Assembly (NCBI GenBank): GCA_030041195.1
Contig: JASHOI010000091.1
Coordinates: 1 to 5,568, forward strand
DNA from: Streptosporangiaceae bacterium
Lineage (GTDB): Bacteria; Actinomycetota; Actinomycetes; Streptosporangiales; Streptosporangiaceae
Reading direction: 5' to 3'
DNA length: 5,568 nucleotides
The notes below the pieces were generated by a model. The model saw nothing but the letters and a program-made list of their open reading frames with translations. It was not told the origin of the DNA and did no database searches. Of the stretch, positions 1 through 5,568 are shown in pieces (positions within the stretch are counted from its first letter, which is position 1; each line of letters opens with the position of its first letter). Both the position numbers and the translations under genes were made by a program.

Positions 1-1109
1 GCGACGTCGGTCGCGGTCCTGGCCGGATCGGCCCACCGGCCCGGGCCCTGGGCCAGGACCACGTGCCGGGCCGGAACCGGCCCCGGCGCTCCGCGCAGGA
101 ACCCAAGCTGGCCGCGGGACAGCCCGGGCCGCCCGGCCGAGACGATGAGATCGGGCCGGTGCGCGGCGGCGAACCCCGGCGAGTCGAGCAGGTAGCCGTA
201 GCCGGACAGCGCGTTCGGGCCGCTGCGGGCGCTCGACGACGGCTCGGCCAGCACCGGCCAGCCGGCGGCCTCGGCCAGCCCGAGCAGCGGCGCGGGGTCG
301 TAATCCCCGTCCCCGCACACCACCACCCCGCGCTCGGTCCAGTCCAGCACGAGCGGTCCGCCGTCGGAGGGCCGCATCGATGTACCGATGGGCTGCATAG
401 AACCGGCCCGATGGTACATCGATGACCCCAGGCCGGCCTGGGACGGCTGGGCGGCACCCGCGGCGGCGGCGGACAGGAGGCCCAGGCTGGTCCAGGGCGC
501 CCCCTCGGGTCGCCCGTCCAGCGGTTCCGGCCAGCCGGCGTCGTCGCCGGCGGACGCGTCCGGCACCAGCGGATCCCGGAACGGCAGGTTCACGTGCACC
601 GGGCCGGGAAGGCCGCCCGCCGCCCCGGACGCGATGGCCCAGGCGCGGCAGGCCAGCGACCGCCAGTAGCGCACCATGCCGGGCCGCTCCTCGGGCACCC
701 CGGCCTCGCAGAACCAGCGCACCGCCCCGCCGTAGAGCTTGAGCTGGTCGATCGTCTGGCTCGCGCCGGTGCCGCGCAGCTCCGGCGGGCGGTCCGCGGT
801 GAGCACGATCAGCGGGACCGCGGCCTCGTCCGCCTCGATCACCGCGGCGTGAAAGTGCGCGGCCGCCGTGCCAGAGGTGCAGATCACCGCGGCCGGCCGG
901 CGTCCCGCCTTGGCCAGCCCGAGCGCGAGGAACCCGGCGGAGCGCTCGTCGATCCGCACGTGCAGCCGGGGCCCCGAAGCCGCGGCGCGATCGAACAGCG
1001 CCATCGCCACCGGGGCGCTGCGCGAGCCCGGCGCCAGCACCGCCTCGCGCAGGCCGCACCTGATCAGCTCGTCGACGAACACCGTGCCGAACGCGGTCGA
1101 CGGGTTCAT
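1..1109 (-). CDS. menD: MenD, SEPHCHC synthase (partial, C-terminus beyond left edge)
   Basis: Thiamine-diphosphate enzyme that joins 2-oxoglutarate to isochorismate, giving SEPHCHC, the first committed step of classical menaquinone synthesis in the cytoplasm. The 369 codons present are open to the window edge; the family is usually about 550 residues, so roughly the last third is missing. Visible motifs are APGSRSAP (26-33), the ThDP-activating glutamate in IDERSAG (E55), TSGTAAAHFH (78-87), TADRPPELR (104-112, R107) and Q118 in ASQTID. These match the positions of E. coli E55, R107 and Q118. The N-terminal ThDP domain runs to about residue 190, then a variable linker, then the central domain (from about 250, PLVLDWTERGVVVCGDGDYD). 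The ATG start overlaps the menC stop as ATGA, which argues for translational coupling. Oddity: residues 229-245 are encoded by a lower-GC inverted repeat, listed separately. Identity is sure; only the 3' end is unseen. Confidence 0.96.
   Translation of the reverse strand, partial: MNPSTAFGTVFVDELIRCGLREAVLAPGSRSAPVAMALFDRAAASGPRLHVRIDERSAGFLALGLAKAGRRPAAVICTSGTAAAHFHAAVIEADEAAVPLIVLTADRPPELRGTGASQTIDQLKLYGGAVRWFCEAGVPEERPGMVRYWRSLACRAWAIASGAAGGLPGPVHVNLPFRDPLVPDASAGDDAGWPEPLDGRPEGAPWTSLGLLSAAAAGAAQPSQAGLGSSMYHRAGSMQPIGTSMRPSDGGPLVLDWTERGVVVCGDGDYDPAPLLGLAEAAGWPVLAEPSSSARSGPNALSGYGYLLDSPGFAAAHRPDLIVSAGRPGLSRGQLGFLRGAPGPVPARHVVLAQGPGRWADPARTATDV
375..424. repeat. 12-bp perfect inverted repeat block within menD
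   Basis: CATCGATGTACC at 375-386 is mirrored exactly by GGTACATCGATG at 413-424, with 26 bases between. Inside these arms, after a GAT/GAT mismatch of three bases, GGGC (390-393) pairs with GCCC (406-409), leaving a 12-base loop. The block is 56% G+C (28 of 50) in a gene that is far richer. In the menD frame it encodes residues 229-245 (three Met, one Tyr, one His) using codons scarce in this gene (TCA, TCT, ACA, GGT). It keeps the frame open and falls in the non-catalytic linker between the first two MenD domains. It may be a small palindromic element that inserted in frame, or a chance structure in a fast-evolving linker. Confidence 0.8.
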
Positions 1110-2140
1110 GGCCGGGCGCCGCCAGCGGTGCCGAGGAACTCGGCGGCCGCCCGCATCCGCGCCACCCAGGGAGACGGGTCGGCCTCGTAAGCCGACAGCC
1201 GCTCGGGATCGACGGGCGCGCGCCGCACCGGCAGCATCCCGTGCTCGGCGGCCAGCGGCGTCGCGGTCACGTCGCCGGTCAGCAGGCTCATCGTGGCCAG
1301 CCCGCAGTCGTACGGCAGCTCGGGCAGCGCGGCGGCCAGCGCCACCCCGGCGGCCAGCCCCACCGACGACTCCACAGCGCTGGACACGACCACGGGCAGC
1401 CAGCACGCCGCCGCCACCCGCAGCGCCGCCCGAACCCCGCCGAGCGGCTGGGCCTTGAGCATGACGATGTCCGCGGCACCGGCCGCGCGGACCGCCATCG
1501 GGTCCTCGGCCCGGCGGATCGACTCGTCGGCGGCCAGCGGCACGTCCACCAGCCGGCGCAGCTCGGCCAGCTCGGCCAGGCTGGCGCAGGGCTGCTCGGC
1601 GTACTCGAGGCCGAACCGGCCCAGGGCCAGCAACATCCGTGCCGCGTGGTCAACGCTCCAGCCGCCGTTGGCGTCGACCCGGATCCGGCCGGACGGGCCG
1701 ATCGCGTCGCGCACGGCCGCCACCCTGGCCAGGTCGTCCGAATCCGGCTGGCCGGGCTCGGCCACCTTGACCTTCGCGGTCCGGCAGCCCGACCCGGCGA
1801 CGATCTCATGCGCCCGGTCCGGGCCGACGGCGGGCACGGTCACGTTCACCCCGACACGCTCCCGCACCGGCGGCGGCCAGCCAGCGAAGGCCGCCTCGAG
1901 CGCGCAGGCCAGCCACCGGGCGCACTCGCGCGGCCGGTACTCGGGGAACGGCGAGAACTCGCCCCACCCCGCCGGGCCCTCGATCAGCGCGCCCTCCCGC
2001 ACGGTGGTGCGGCGGAACCTGGTCCGCATCGGGATCGCGAACGCGCGGACTCCCGGCAGCACAGCGGCAAGCTGCTCACGCAGCTCACGCCCTGACGGCC
2101 CCGGCGTCCCGGGCGGCCCAAGCTCGGCCTGGGCGGTCAC
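1106..2140 (-). CDS. menC: MenC, o-succinylbenzoate synthase
   Basis: Enolase-superfamily enzyme that dehydrates SHCHC to o-succinylbenzoate. At 344 residues it is a little longer than short actinobacterial MenC proteins because of a Pro/Gly-rich N-terminus. The N-terminal capping domain (about 30-115) contains [11 protein letters not shown] (58-68) and VNVTVPAV (98-105). The barrel carries every expected catalytic element: KVK (K123/K125, with K125 as the base), VDANGGW (metal ligand D156), AEQP (metal ligand E182), AADES (metal ligand D205) and LKAQPLGG (K229). The reading frame stays open far upstream of the start, but that stretch is antisense to menB in another frame. I chose the GTG at 2138-2140 because it overlaps the menB stop as GTGA. 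A GTG 26 codons further in (2062-2060, just before [12 protein letters not shown]) is a real alternative, since the family usually begins close to this strand; neither has a clear ribosome binding site. The stop overlaps the menD ATG. Confidence 0.95.
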   Translation of the reverse strand: MTAQAELGPPGTPGPSGRELREQLAAVLPGVRAFAIPMRTRFRRTTVREGALIEGPAGWGEFSPFPEYRPRECARWLACALEAAFAGWPPPVRERVGVNVTVPAVGPDRAHEIVAGSGCRTAKVKVAEPGQPDSDDLARVAAVRDAIGPSGRIRVDANGGWSVDHAARMLLALGRFGLEYAEQPCASLAELAELRRLVDVPLAADESIRRAEDPMAVRAAGAADIVMLKAQPLGGVRAALRVAAACWLPVVVSSAVESSVGLAAGVALAAALPELPYDCGLATMSLLTGDVTATPLAAEHGMLPVRRAPVDPERLSAYEADPSPWVARMRAAAEFLGTAGGARP

Positions 2141-2967
2141 GGCCGGCGCGGGAACTTGGCGAAGTCGGGGGCGCGCTTGGCCACATAGGCGTCGCGGCCC
2201 TCCTGCGCCTCCTCGCTCATGTAGTAGAGCATCGTGGCGTCCCCGGCGAACTGCTGCATGCCGGCCGCGCCGTCGGTCACCGCGTTCAGCGCGCCCTTCA
2301 GCATCCGCAGCGCCAGCGGCGACTTGGCCAGCAGCTCGCGCGCCCAGGCGACGGTCTCCTCCTCCAGCCGCTCCAGCGGCACCACGGCGTTGACCAGGCC
2401 CATGTCCAGCGCCTGATCGGCCGTGTACTGGCGGCACAGGTACCAGATCTCGCGGGCCTTCTTCAGCCCGACCGTCGAGGCCAGCAGCCAGGACCCGTAC
2501 CCGCCGTCGAACGAGCCGACCTTCGGGCCGGTCTGGCCGAATACCGCGTTGTCGGCGGCGACCGTGAGGTCGCAGCACACGTGCAGCACGTGCCCGCCGC
2601 CGATCGCGTAGCCGGCCACCATGGCGATCACCGGCTTGGGGGTCCGGCGGATCTGCACCTGCAGGTCGAGCACGTTCAGCCGGCCGACGCCGTGGGCGTC
2701 GCGGTACCCGTCGTCGCCGCGGACCTTCTGGTCGCCGCCGGAGCAGAACGCCTTGTCCCCGGCCCCGGTGAGGATGATCACACCGATCCCCGGGTCGTCC
2801 CTGGCCACGTTGAACGCGTTCGACAGCTCGAACAGGGTGGTGGGCCGGAACGCGTTGCGCACCTCGGGCCGGTTGATGGTGATCTTGGCGATGCCCTCGG
2901 CCGTCTCGTAGACGATATCGGTATATTTCTGCCCGTCCGCGGGACCGGATGCCTGCCAGTCGACCAC
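2137..2967 (-). CDS. menB: MenB, 1,4-dihydroxy-2-naphthoyl-CoA synthase
   Basis: Crotonase-fold enzyme performing the Dieckmann-like ring closure of OSB-CoA to DHNA-CoA. The 276-residue length is close to E. coli MenB (about 285). Key motifs are [11 protein letters not shown] (74-84, active-site loop and oxyanion hole), [11 protein letters not shown] (119-129), [17 protein letters not shown] (143-159) and the C-terminal [20 protein letters not shown]. Residue 147 is Gly, as in the bicarbonate-dependent E. coli type; as I recall it, M. tuberculosis MenB has Asp there (QTDADVGSFDGG) and a longer loop after SGGDQ. GTG at 2967 is chosen because AAAGGGAG lies 8 nt upstream and the family's conserved part begins soon after (YTDIVYE, 15-21). 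First gene of the menB-menC-menD operon, with its stop overlapping the menC start. The open frame continues upstream through the antisense of menE, which is a high-GC shadow and not an N-terminal extension. Confidence 0.97.
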   Translation of the reverse strand: MVDWQASGPADGQKYTDIVYETAEGIAKITINRPEVRNAFRPTTLFELSNAFNVARDDPGIGVIILTGAGDKAFCSGGDQKVRGDDGYRDAHGVGRLNVLDLQVQIRRTPKPVIAMVAGYAIGGGHVLHVCCDLTVAADNAVFGQTGPKVGSFDGGYGSWLLASTVGLKKAREIWYLCRQYTADQALDMGLVNAVVPLERLEEETVAWARELLAKSPLALRMLKGALNAVTDGAAGMQQFAGDATMLYYMSEEAQEGRDAYVAKRAPDFAKFPRRP

Positions 2968-3027
2968 TCCGCTGTCTCCCTTTACCTGTCCGTCAGGGCC
3001 TGATCTGCCCCGGTTAACCTTACGACC
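2968..3027. promoter_or_regulatory. menB/menE divergent intergenic control region
   Basis: These 60 bp separate the starts of menB (minus) and menE (plus). On the plus strand TAACCT (3015-3020) fits the actinobacterial -10 pattern TAnnnT. It ends 7 bases before the menE GTG, as expected for a leaderless transcript whose first base is that G. On the minus strand TAAGGT (3022-3017) fits the same pattern and would give menB a leader of about 40 bases. The two hexamers overlap by four bases around the palindrome GGTTAACC (3012-3019). No convincing -35 element is seen on either strand. TCAGG-G-CCTGA (2993-3003) is a perfect 5-bp dyad around one base and could be an operator. All of this is motif reading only. 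Confidence 0.5.
2976..2983 (-). promoter_or_regulatory. menB ribosome binding site
   Basis: On the minus strand AAAGGGAG precedes the GTG at 2967 with an 8-base spacer. It is the only good Shine-Dalgarno match near the menB N-terminus and decides the start codon. It is also the only strong ribosome binding site seen in the menBCD operon, because menC and menD start inside the preceding stop codons. Confidence 0.75.
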
Positions 3028-4242
3028 GTGACGACCCGCCCCCTGCACGCGGTCCTGCTGCCCCCGGCCGGCGCCGCGGGCCGGATGCTCGAGGCGCTGG
3101 CCGCCGCGCTGGACGGTACCGGACCCGCGATCCTGCCGCTGGATCCGGACCTGCCCAGGCCCCGGCTGGACGCCCTGCTCGAGGCGTTTGCCCCGTCGGT
3201 CATCGAATCGTCCGAGGGGCCGGTACGCAACGCCAGCGCCCCATCCGGCCAGCGTCCGGCGGGCGGCGTCGAGCCGGACACGGCCCTGGTGATCGCGACC
3301 TCCGGCTCCACCGGCCAGCCCAAGGGCACCGAGCTGTCCGCGGCCGCCCTGCTGGCCTCGGCCAGGGCCTCGCTGCGGCGGATCGGCGCCAGCGGGGGCG
3401 AGCGGTGGCTGTGCTGCCTTCCCGCGTTCCACATCGCCGGGATCCAGGTGCTGGTGCGGTCGCTGCTGGCCGGGGCCGACCCGGTCGTGGTGGAGCGGCT
3501 GGAACCCGGCACGCTGGCCGCCAGCGGCTGCGCGCACGTGTCGGTGGTGCCGACCCAACTGCGGCGTCTCGTCGACGCCGGCGACGACCTGACGGCCGTG
3601 AAGACGATTCTGCTCGGCGGCGCCGCCCCGGGCGCCGGGCTGGTGGCTGCAGCGAGCGCGGCAGGCGGGCGGATCGTCACCACCTACGGGATGAGCGAGA
3701 CCTGCGGCGGCTGCGTGTACGATGGCGTGCCGCTCGACGGGGTGTCGGTTGGCATCGGCGCCGACGGCCGGATCCGGATCGCCGGGCCGGTGCTGTTCTC
3801 CCGGTACCGGCTCAGCCCCGATCTCACCGCGCAGGCCCGCGACGGCAAGTGGTTCGTCACGTCGGACCTCGGCGCGTTCGGGCCGTCCGGTGAGCTGCTG
3901 GTTCGCGGCCGGGCCGACGACGTGATCAACACCGGCGGCGAGAAGGTGGTCGCCGCCGAGGTCGAGGCGGCGCTCGGCGGCTGCGCCGGGGTAAGGGAAG
4001 CCGCGGTGGTGGGACGGCCGGACCCGGAGTGGGGCGAGGTGGTCACGGCGGTCGTGGTCCCGGCCGATCCCGCGGCGCCTCCGCTGCTGGCCGGCGTCCG
4101 CGCGCACGTGCGGGCGCGGCTGCCTGGTTACGCCGCTCCGGCAGCCCTGGTGCTGGTGCCAGAAATTCCCATGCTACCGTCTGGTAAACCCGACAGGGCT
4201 GCGCTCAGAGCCATGGCCGCCGGGGCCGGGACACAGCCGTAA
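3028..4242 (+). CDS. menE: MenE, o-succinylbenzoate--CoA ligase
   Basis: Adenylate-forming enzyme that activates o-succinylbenzoate with ATP and then CoA to give OSB-CoA, the substrate of MenB. The 404 residues show the ANL-family motifs in order: P-loop [10 protein letters not shown] (91-100), PAFHIAG (131-137), LLGGAAPG (194-201), TTYGMSET (217-224), TSDLG (277-281, ribose-binding D279), [14 protein letters not shown] (293-306, hinge region) and the C-terminal PSGKPDR (384-390) with catalytic K387. It is shorter than E. coli MenE (about 450), mostly through a reduced N-terminal lobe, as is common in actinobacteria. A linker at about 60-83 is low in conservation. The GTG start at 3028 has no Shine-Dalgarno upstream but sits 7 bases after a TAACCT -10 candidate, suggesting leaderless translation. 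Divergent from menBCD and complementary to it in the pathway. Confidence 0.95.
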   Translation: MTTRPLHAVLLPPAGAAGRMLEALAAALDGTGPAILPLDPDLPRPRLDALLEAFAPSVIESSEGPVRNASAPSGQRPAGGVEPDTALVIATSGSTGQPKGTELSAAALLASARASLRRIGASGGERWLCCLPAFHIAGIQVLVRSLLAGADPVVVERLEPGTLAASGCAHVSVVPTQLRRLVDAGDDLTAVKTILLGGAAPGAGLVAAASAAGGRIVTTYGMSETCGGCVYDGVPLDGVSVGIGADGRIRIAGPVLFSRYRLSPDLTAQARDGKWFVTSDLGAFGPSGELLVRGRADDVINTGGEKVVAAEVEAALGGCAGVREAAVVGRPDPEWGEVVTAVVVPADPAAPPLLAGVRAHVRARLPGYAAPAALVLVPEIPMLPSGKPDRAALRAMAAGAGTQP

Positions 4243-4245
4243 CTG

Positions 4246-4265
4246 GCCGTCCGCGGGCGCACGGC
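4246..4265 (+). other. Weak hairpin just after the menE stop
   Basis: GCCGT (4246-4250) pairs with ACGGC (4261-4265) around a 10-base GC-rich loop, starting 4 bases after the menE stop. There is no T tract after it, so it is not a standard intrinsic terminator. It may help end the menE transcript or may be chance in GC-rich sequence. Confidence 0.25.
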
Positions 4266-4274
4266 ACCCCGACG

Positions 4275-4299
4275 GGAACAATTAGCCGCACTGAGCGTT
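4275..4299 (+). promoter_or_regulatory. Candidate ECF-type promoter for the sigma gene
   Basis: GGAAC (4275-4279) is followed after 16 bases by CGTT (4296-4299). This resembles the -35/-10 pair used by actinobacterial ECF sigma factors of the SigE/SigR/SigH kind. It lies in a locally A/T-richer stretch and would start transcription near 4305, giving a leader of about 118 bases before the sigma ATG. Known precedents are stress-sigma control of M. tuberculosis sigB and Streptomyces hrdD/hrdB. Nearby GATAGT (4303-4308) is a 4-of-6 match to a housekeeping -10 but has no matching -35. The assignment rests on motif and spacing alone. Confidence 0.45.
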
Positions 4300-4308
4300 A
4301 AAGATAGT

Positions 4309-4340
4309 GCCCGCGCTGCACAATACCAAGTGCTGCGGGC
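4309..4340 (+). other. Leader hairpin 1 upstream of the sigma gene
   Basis: GCCCGC (4309-4314) pairs with GCGGGC (4335-4340). Within it GCAC (4318-4321) pairs with GTGC (4330-4333), closing an 8-base A-rich loop and leaving a GCT/T internal loop. No T run follows, so it is a poor intrinsic terminator for menE. If the ECF-like promoter at 4275-4299 is real, this structure lies at the very 5' end of the sigma mRNA and could affect its stability. Confidence 0.4.
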
Positions 4341-4371
4341 CCCCGCTAATAACCGATGGTGCCGCCCCGGT

Positions 4372-4391
4372 GGTACACGGGGGCGTGTGCC
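4372..4391 (+). other. Leader hairpin 2 just upstream of the sigma gene RBS
   Basis: GGTACACG (4372-4379) pairs with CGTGTGCC (4384-4391), seven Watson-Crick pairs plus one G-U, around a GGGG tetraloop. It ends 12 bases before the Shine-Dalgarno run, so it would leave the ribosome site open rather than block it. CCCGGTG occurs on both sides of it (4367-4373 by sequence and 4390-4396), a short direct repeat. Confidence 0.4.
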
Positions 4392-4403
4392 CGGTGAACG
4401 CAC

Positions 4404-4416
4404 GAGGAGAGGGAGG
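4404..4416 (+). promoter_or_regulatory. Strong ribosome binding site of the sigma gene
   Basis: The purine run GAGGAGAGGGAGG ends 7 bases before the ATG at 4424. It is the strongest Shine-Dalgarno match in the window. It selects that ATG over the in-frame ATG 17 codons downstream (4475), which has no comparable site. Confidence 0.85.
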
Positions 4417-4423
4417 TTGTCTC

Positions 4424-5568
4424 ATGCCGAGGACCGCGGCCGCCGCGTCGCAGCGACGCGACGATGAGGCCACCATGACCAGCGTCGACGAGCTGATCCA
4501 GCGCGGGCGCAGCCAGGGTCACCTGTCCCTTCCCGAGCTTCGCGCCGCGTTCGAGCGGGCCCAGATTTCCCCCACCGAAGCCAGGTCCATCATCCGTGAA
4601 CTCACCGAGGCCGGCGTTCAGCTCGGTAACGACCAGCCGGAGGCTCCCGTGCAGGCTGCTACCCTCCCTTCGACCGGTGCCCGCAAGGCGCGCTCCGGGA
4701 CCGCCGACCGCGACGCAGGTTCCGGCGAGCCCGAGCTGGCCGCCGCGATCGCCGACGTGATCGAGCTTGACGGCCTCGACGCCGCCGAGGCCGAGGCGTC
4801 GGCCCTTGCCGCTGGCGCGATGCCGGAGCTGGCCGTCGAGGCCGACCTGGACGACCAGACGTCGGTCATGGGCGACTCGGTGCACACCTACCTCAAGTCC
4901 ATCGGCCGGACCAGCCTGCTCACCGCCGAGCAGGAGGTGGACCTGGCCAAGCGGATCGAGGCCGGGCTGTACGCCGAGCACAAGCTGGAGACCGAGGCCA
5001 AGCTGTCCGAGGCGCTCCGCCGTGACCTGGAGGACGTCGCCGAGGACGGCCGCAGGGCCAAGGCGCACATGCTCGAGGCCAACCTGCGCCTGGTGGTCTC
5101 GGTGGCCAAGAAGTACAGCGATCGCGGGCTGTCCCTGCTCGACGTCGTCCAGGAGGGCAACCTGGGCCTGATCAGGGCGGTCGAGAAGTTCGACTACACC
5201 AAGGGCTACAAGTTCTCCACGTACGCGATGTGGTGGATCCGCCAGGCGATCCAGCGCGGCTTCGCCGACTCGGCCCGCACGATCCGGCTGCCGGTGCACG
5301 TGCTGGAGATGCTCAGCAAGCTCAGCCGGGTGGAGCGGGACATGCACCAGCGGCTGGGCCGCGAGCCTACCCCCGAGGAGCTGGCCGTCGAGCTTGACCG
5401 CACGCCGGACCAGATCGAGGAGCTGCTGCGCACCAGCCGCCAGCCGATCAGCCTGGACTCCACGATCGGCGAGGACGGCGAGACCAGCATCGGCGACCTG
5501 ATCGAGGACGTGGACGCGCCCGAGGCCTCCGAGCTGGTCGACCGGCAGCTGCTGGCCGACCAGCTCCG
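4424..5568 (+). CDS. Primary-like sigma-70 factor (RpoD/HrdB/SigB family), partial
   Basis: RNA polymerase sigma subunit that directs promoter recognition. The 381 codons present lack the C-terminus: region 4, which reads the -35 element, is beyond the edge. Residues 18-68 ([20 protein letters not shown] and on) look like region 1.1, followed by a loosely conserved acidic linker (69-150). Region 1.2 is at 151-186 ([36 protein letters not shown]). Region 2 is at 213-286 ([60 protein letters not shown]). Region 3 begins with [12 protein letters not shown] (286-297), and the 3.2 finger is [20 protein letters not shown] (343-362). Two -10 recognition residues are unusual: Met269 where RpoD has Thr (YATWW) and Gln277 where E. 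coli has Thr440. This leans towards a group 2 factor such as SigB or HrdD, while the region 1.1-like domain leans towards a primary sigma, so I give no symbol. Confidence 0.92.
   Translation, partial: MPRTAAAASQRRDDEATMTSVDELIQRGRSQGHLSLPELRAAFERAQISPTEARSIIRELTEAGVQLGNDQPEAPVQAATLPSTGARKARSGTADRDAGSGEPELAAAIADVIELDGLDAAEAEASALAAGAMPELAVEADLDDQTSVMGDSVHTYLKSIGRTSLLTAEQEVDLAKRIEAGLYAEHKLETEAKLSEALRRDLEDVAEDGRRAKAHMLEANLRLVVSVAKKYSDRGLSLLDVVQEGNLGLIRAVEKFDYTKGYKFSTYAMWWIRQAIQRGFADSARTIRLPVHVLEMLSKLSRVERDMHQRLGREPTPEELAVELDRTPDQIEELLRTSRQPISLDSTIGEDGETSIGDLIEDVDAPEASELVDRQLLADQL

Noticed and set aside
63..1190. Plus-strand open frames opposite menD
   Set aside because: menD is recognised residue by residue on the minus strand, including E55 and R107; the plus-strand frames show no recognisable domain.
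1241..2393. Long plus-strand open frames opposite menC and menB
   Set aside because: They are opposite genes with complete catalytic motifs, have skewed His/Arg/Ala/Ser composition and show no domain.
2141..2578. An N-terminal extension of menC, which would make a 490-residue protein
   Set aside because: The extra part lies on the menB coding strand in another frame and has low-complexity composition; MenC homology begins only after 2140.
2968..4107. A 380-codon open extension upstream of menB in the same frame, which would make a 656-residue protein
   Set aside because: It is antisense to menE, whose motifs are all intact. The translation is Arg/Gly/Gln-rich without family motifs, and menB has a good ribosome site at 2976-2983. 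It is a stop-poor shadow of high-GC coding DNA.
4243..4340. A strong intrinsic terminator after menE
   Set aside because: The stems at 4246-4265 and 4309-4340 are imperfect and neither is followed by a T tract, so I list them only as hairpins.
4346..5347. A 333-codon minus-strand open frame opposite the sigma gene
   Set aside because: The sigma factor reading frame is unmistakable through regions 1.2 to 3; the antisense product has only Leu/Gly/Val/His-rich low-complexity sequence.
1..5568. A novel defence, mobile or secondary-metabolite system, CRISPR array, tRNA or rRNA
   Set aside because: Nearly every base is explained by men genes, a sigma factor and two short intergenic regions. I see no array-like repeats, tRNA-like folds or integrase/transposase motifs.

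Overview
The window looks like ordinary chromosomal DNA from a high-GC actinobacterium. Base composition is strongly G+C rich, third codon positions are nearly all G or C, GTG starts are common, and the sigma factor carries actinobacterial-type sequence. It holds most of a menaquinone (vitamin K2) biosynthesis locus followed by a primary-like sigma-70 gene. I cannot name the genus from sequence alone.

Layout: on the minus strand, read right to left, lie menB (2967-2137), menC (2140-1106) and menD (1109 to beyond the left edge). Each junction is a 4-base stop/start overlap (GTGA, then ATGA), so the three form a tightly packed, probably translationally coupled operon. menE (3028-4242) is divergent on the plus strand, separated from menB by a 60-bp region. 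That region holds two back-to-back candidate -10 elements and a small dyad. menE has no Shine-Dalgarno sequence and may be translated from a leaderless mRNA. Together the enzymes run the middle of the classical pathway from isochorismate: MenD makes SEPHCHC, MenC makes o-succinylbenzoate (OSB), MenE makes OSB-CoA, and MenB closes the second ring to give DHNA-CoA. menF, menH, menA, menG and the DHNA-CoA thioesterase are not in the window.

A 181-bp gap (4243-4423) then leads into a sigma-70 family gene (4424 to beyond the right edge). It has a region-1.1-like N-terminus, complete regions 1.2 and 2, and most of region 3. The gap contains an ECF-sigma-like promoter pattern (GGAAC, 16 nt, CGTT), two leader hairpins and a very strong ribosome binding site.

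I see no phage, CRISPR, toxin-antitoxin, transposase or evidently new multi-gene system. The points most worth checking are a 50-bp lower-GC inverted-repeat block inside the menD reading frame, a MenB with the glycine of the bicarbonate-dependent class, the ECF-like promoter before the sigma gene, and unusual residues in the sigma factor's -10 recognition region.
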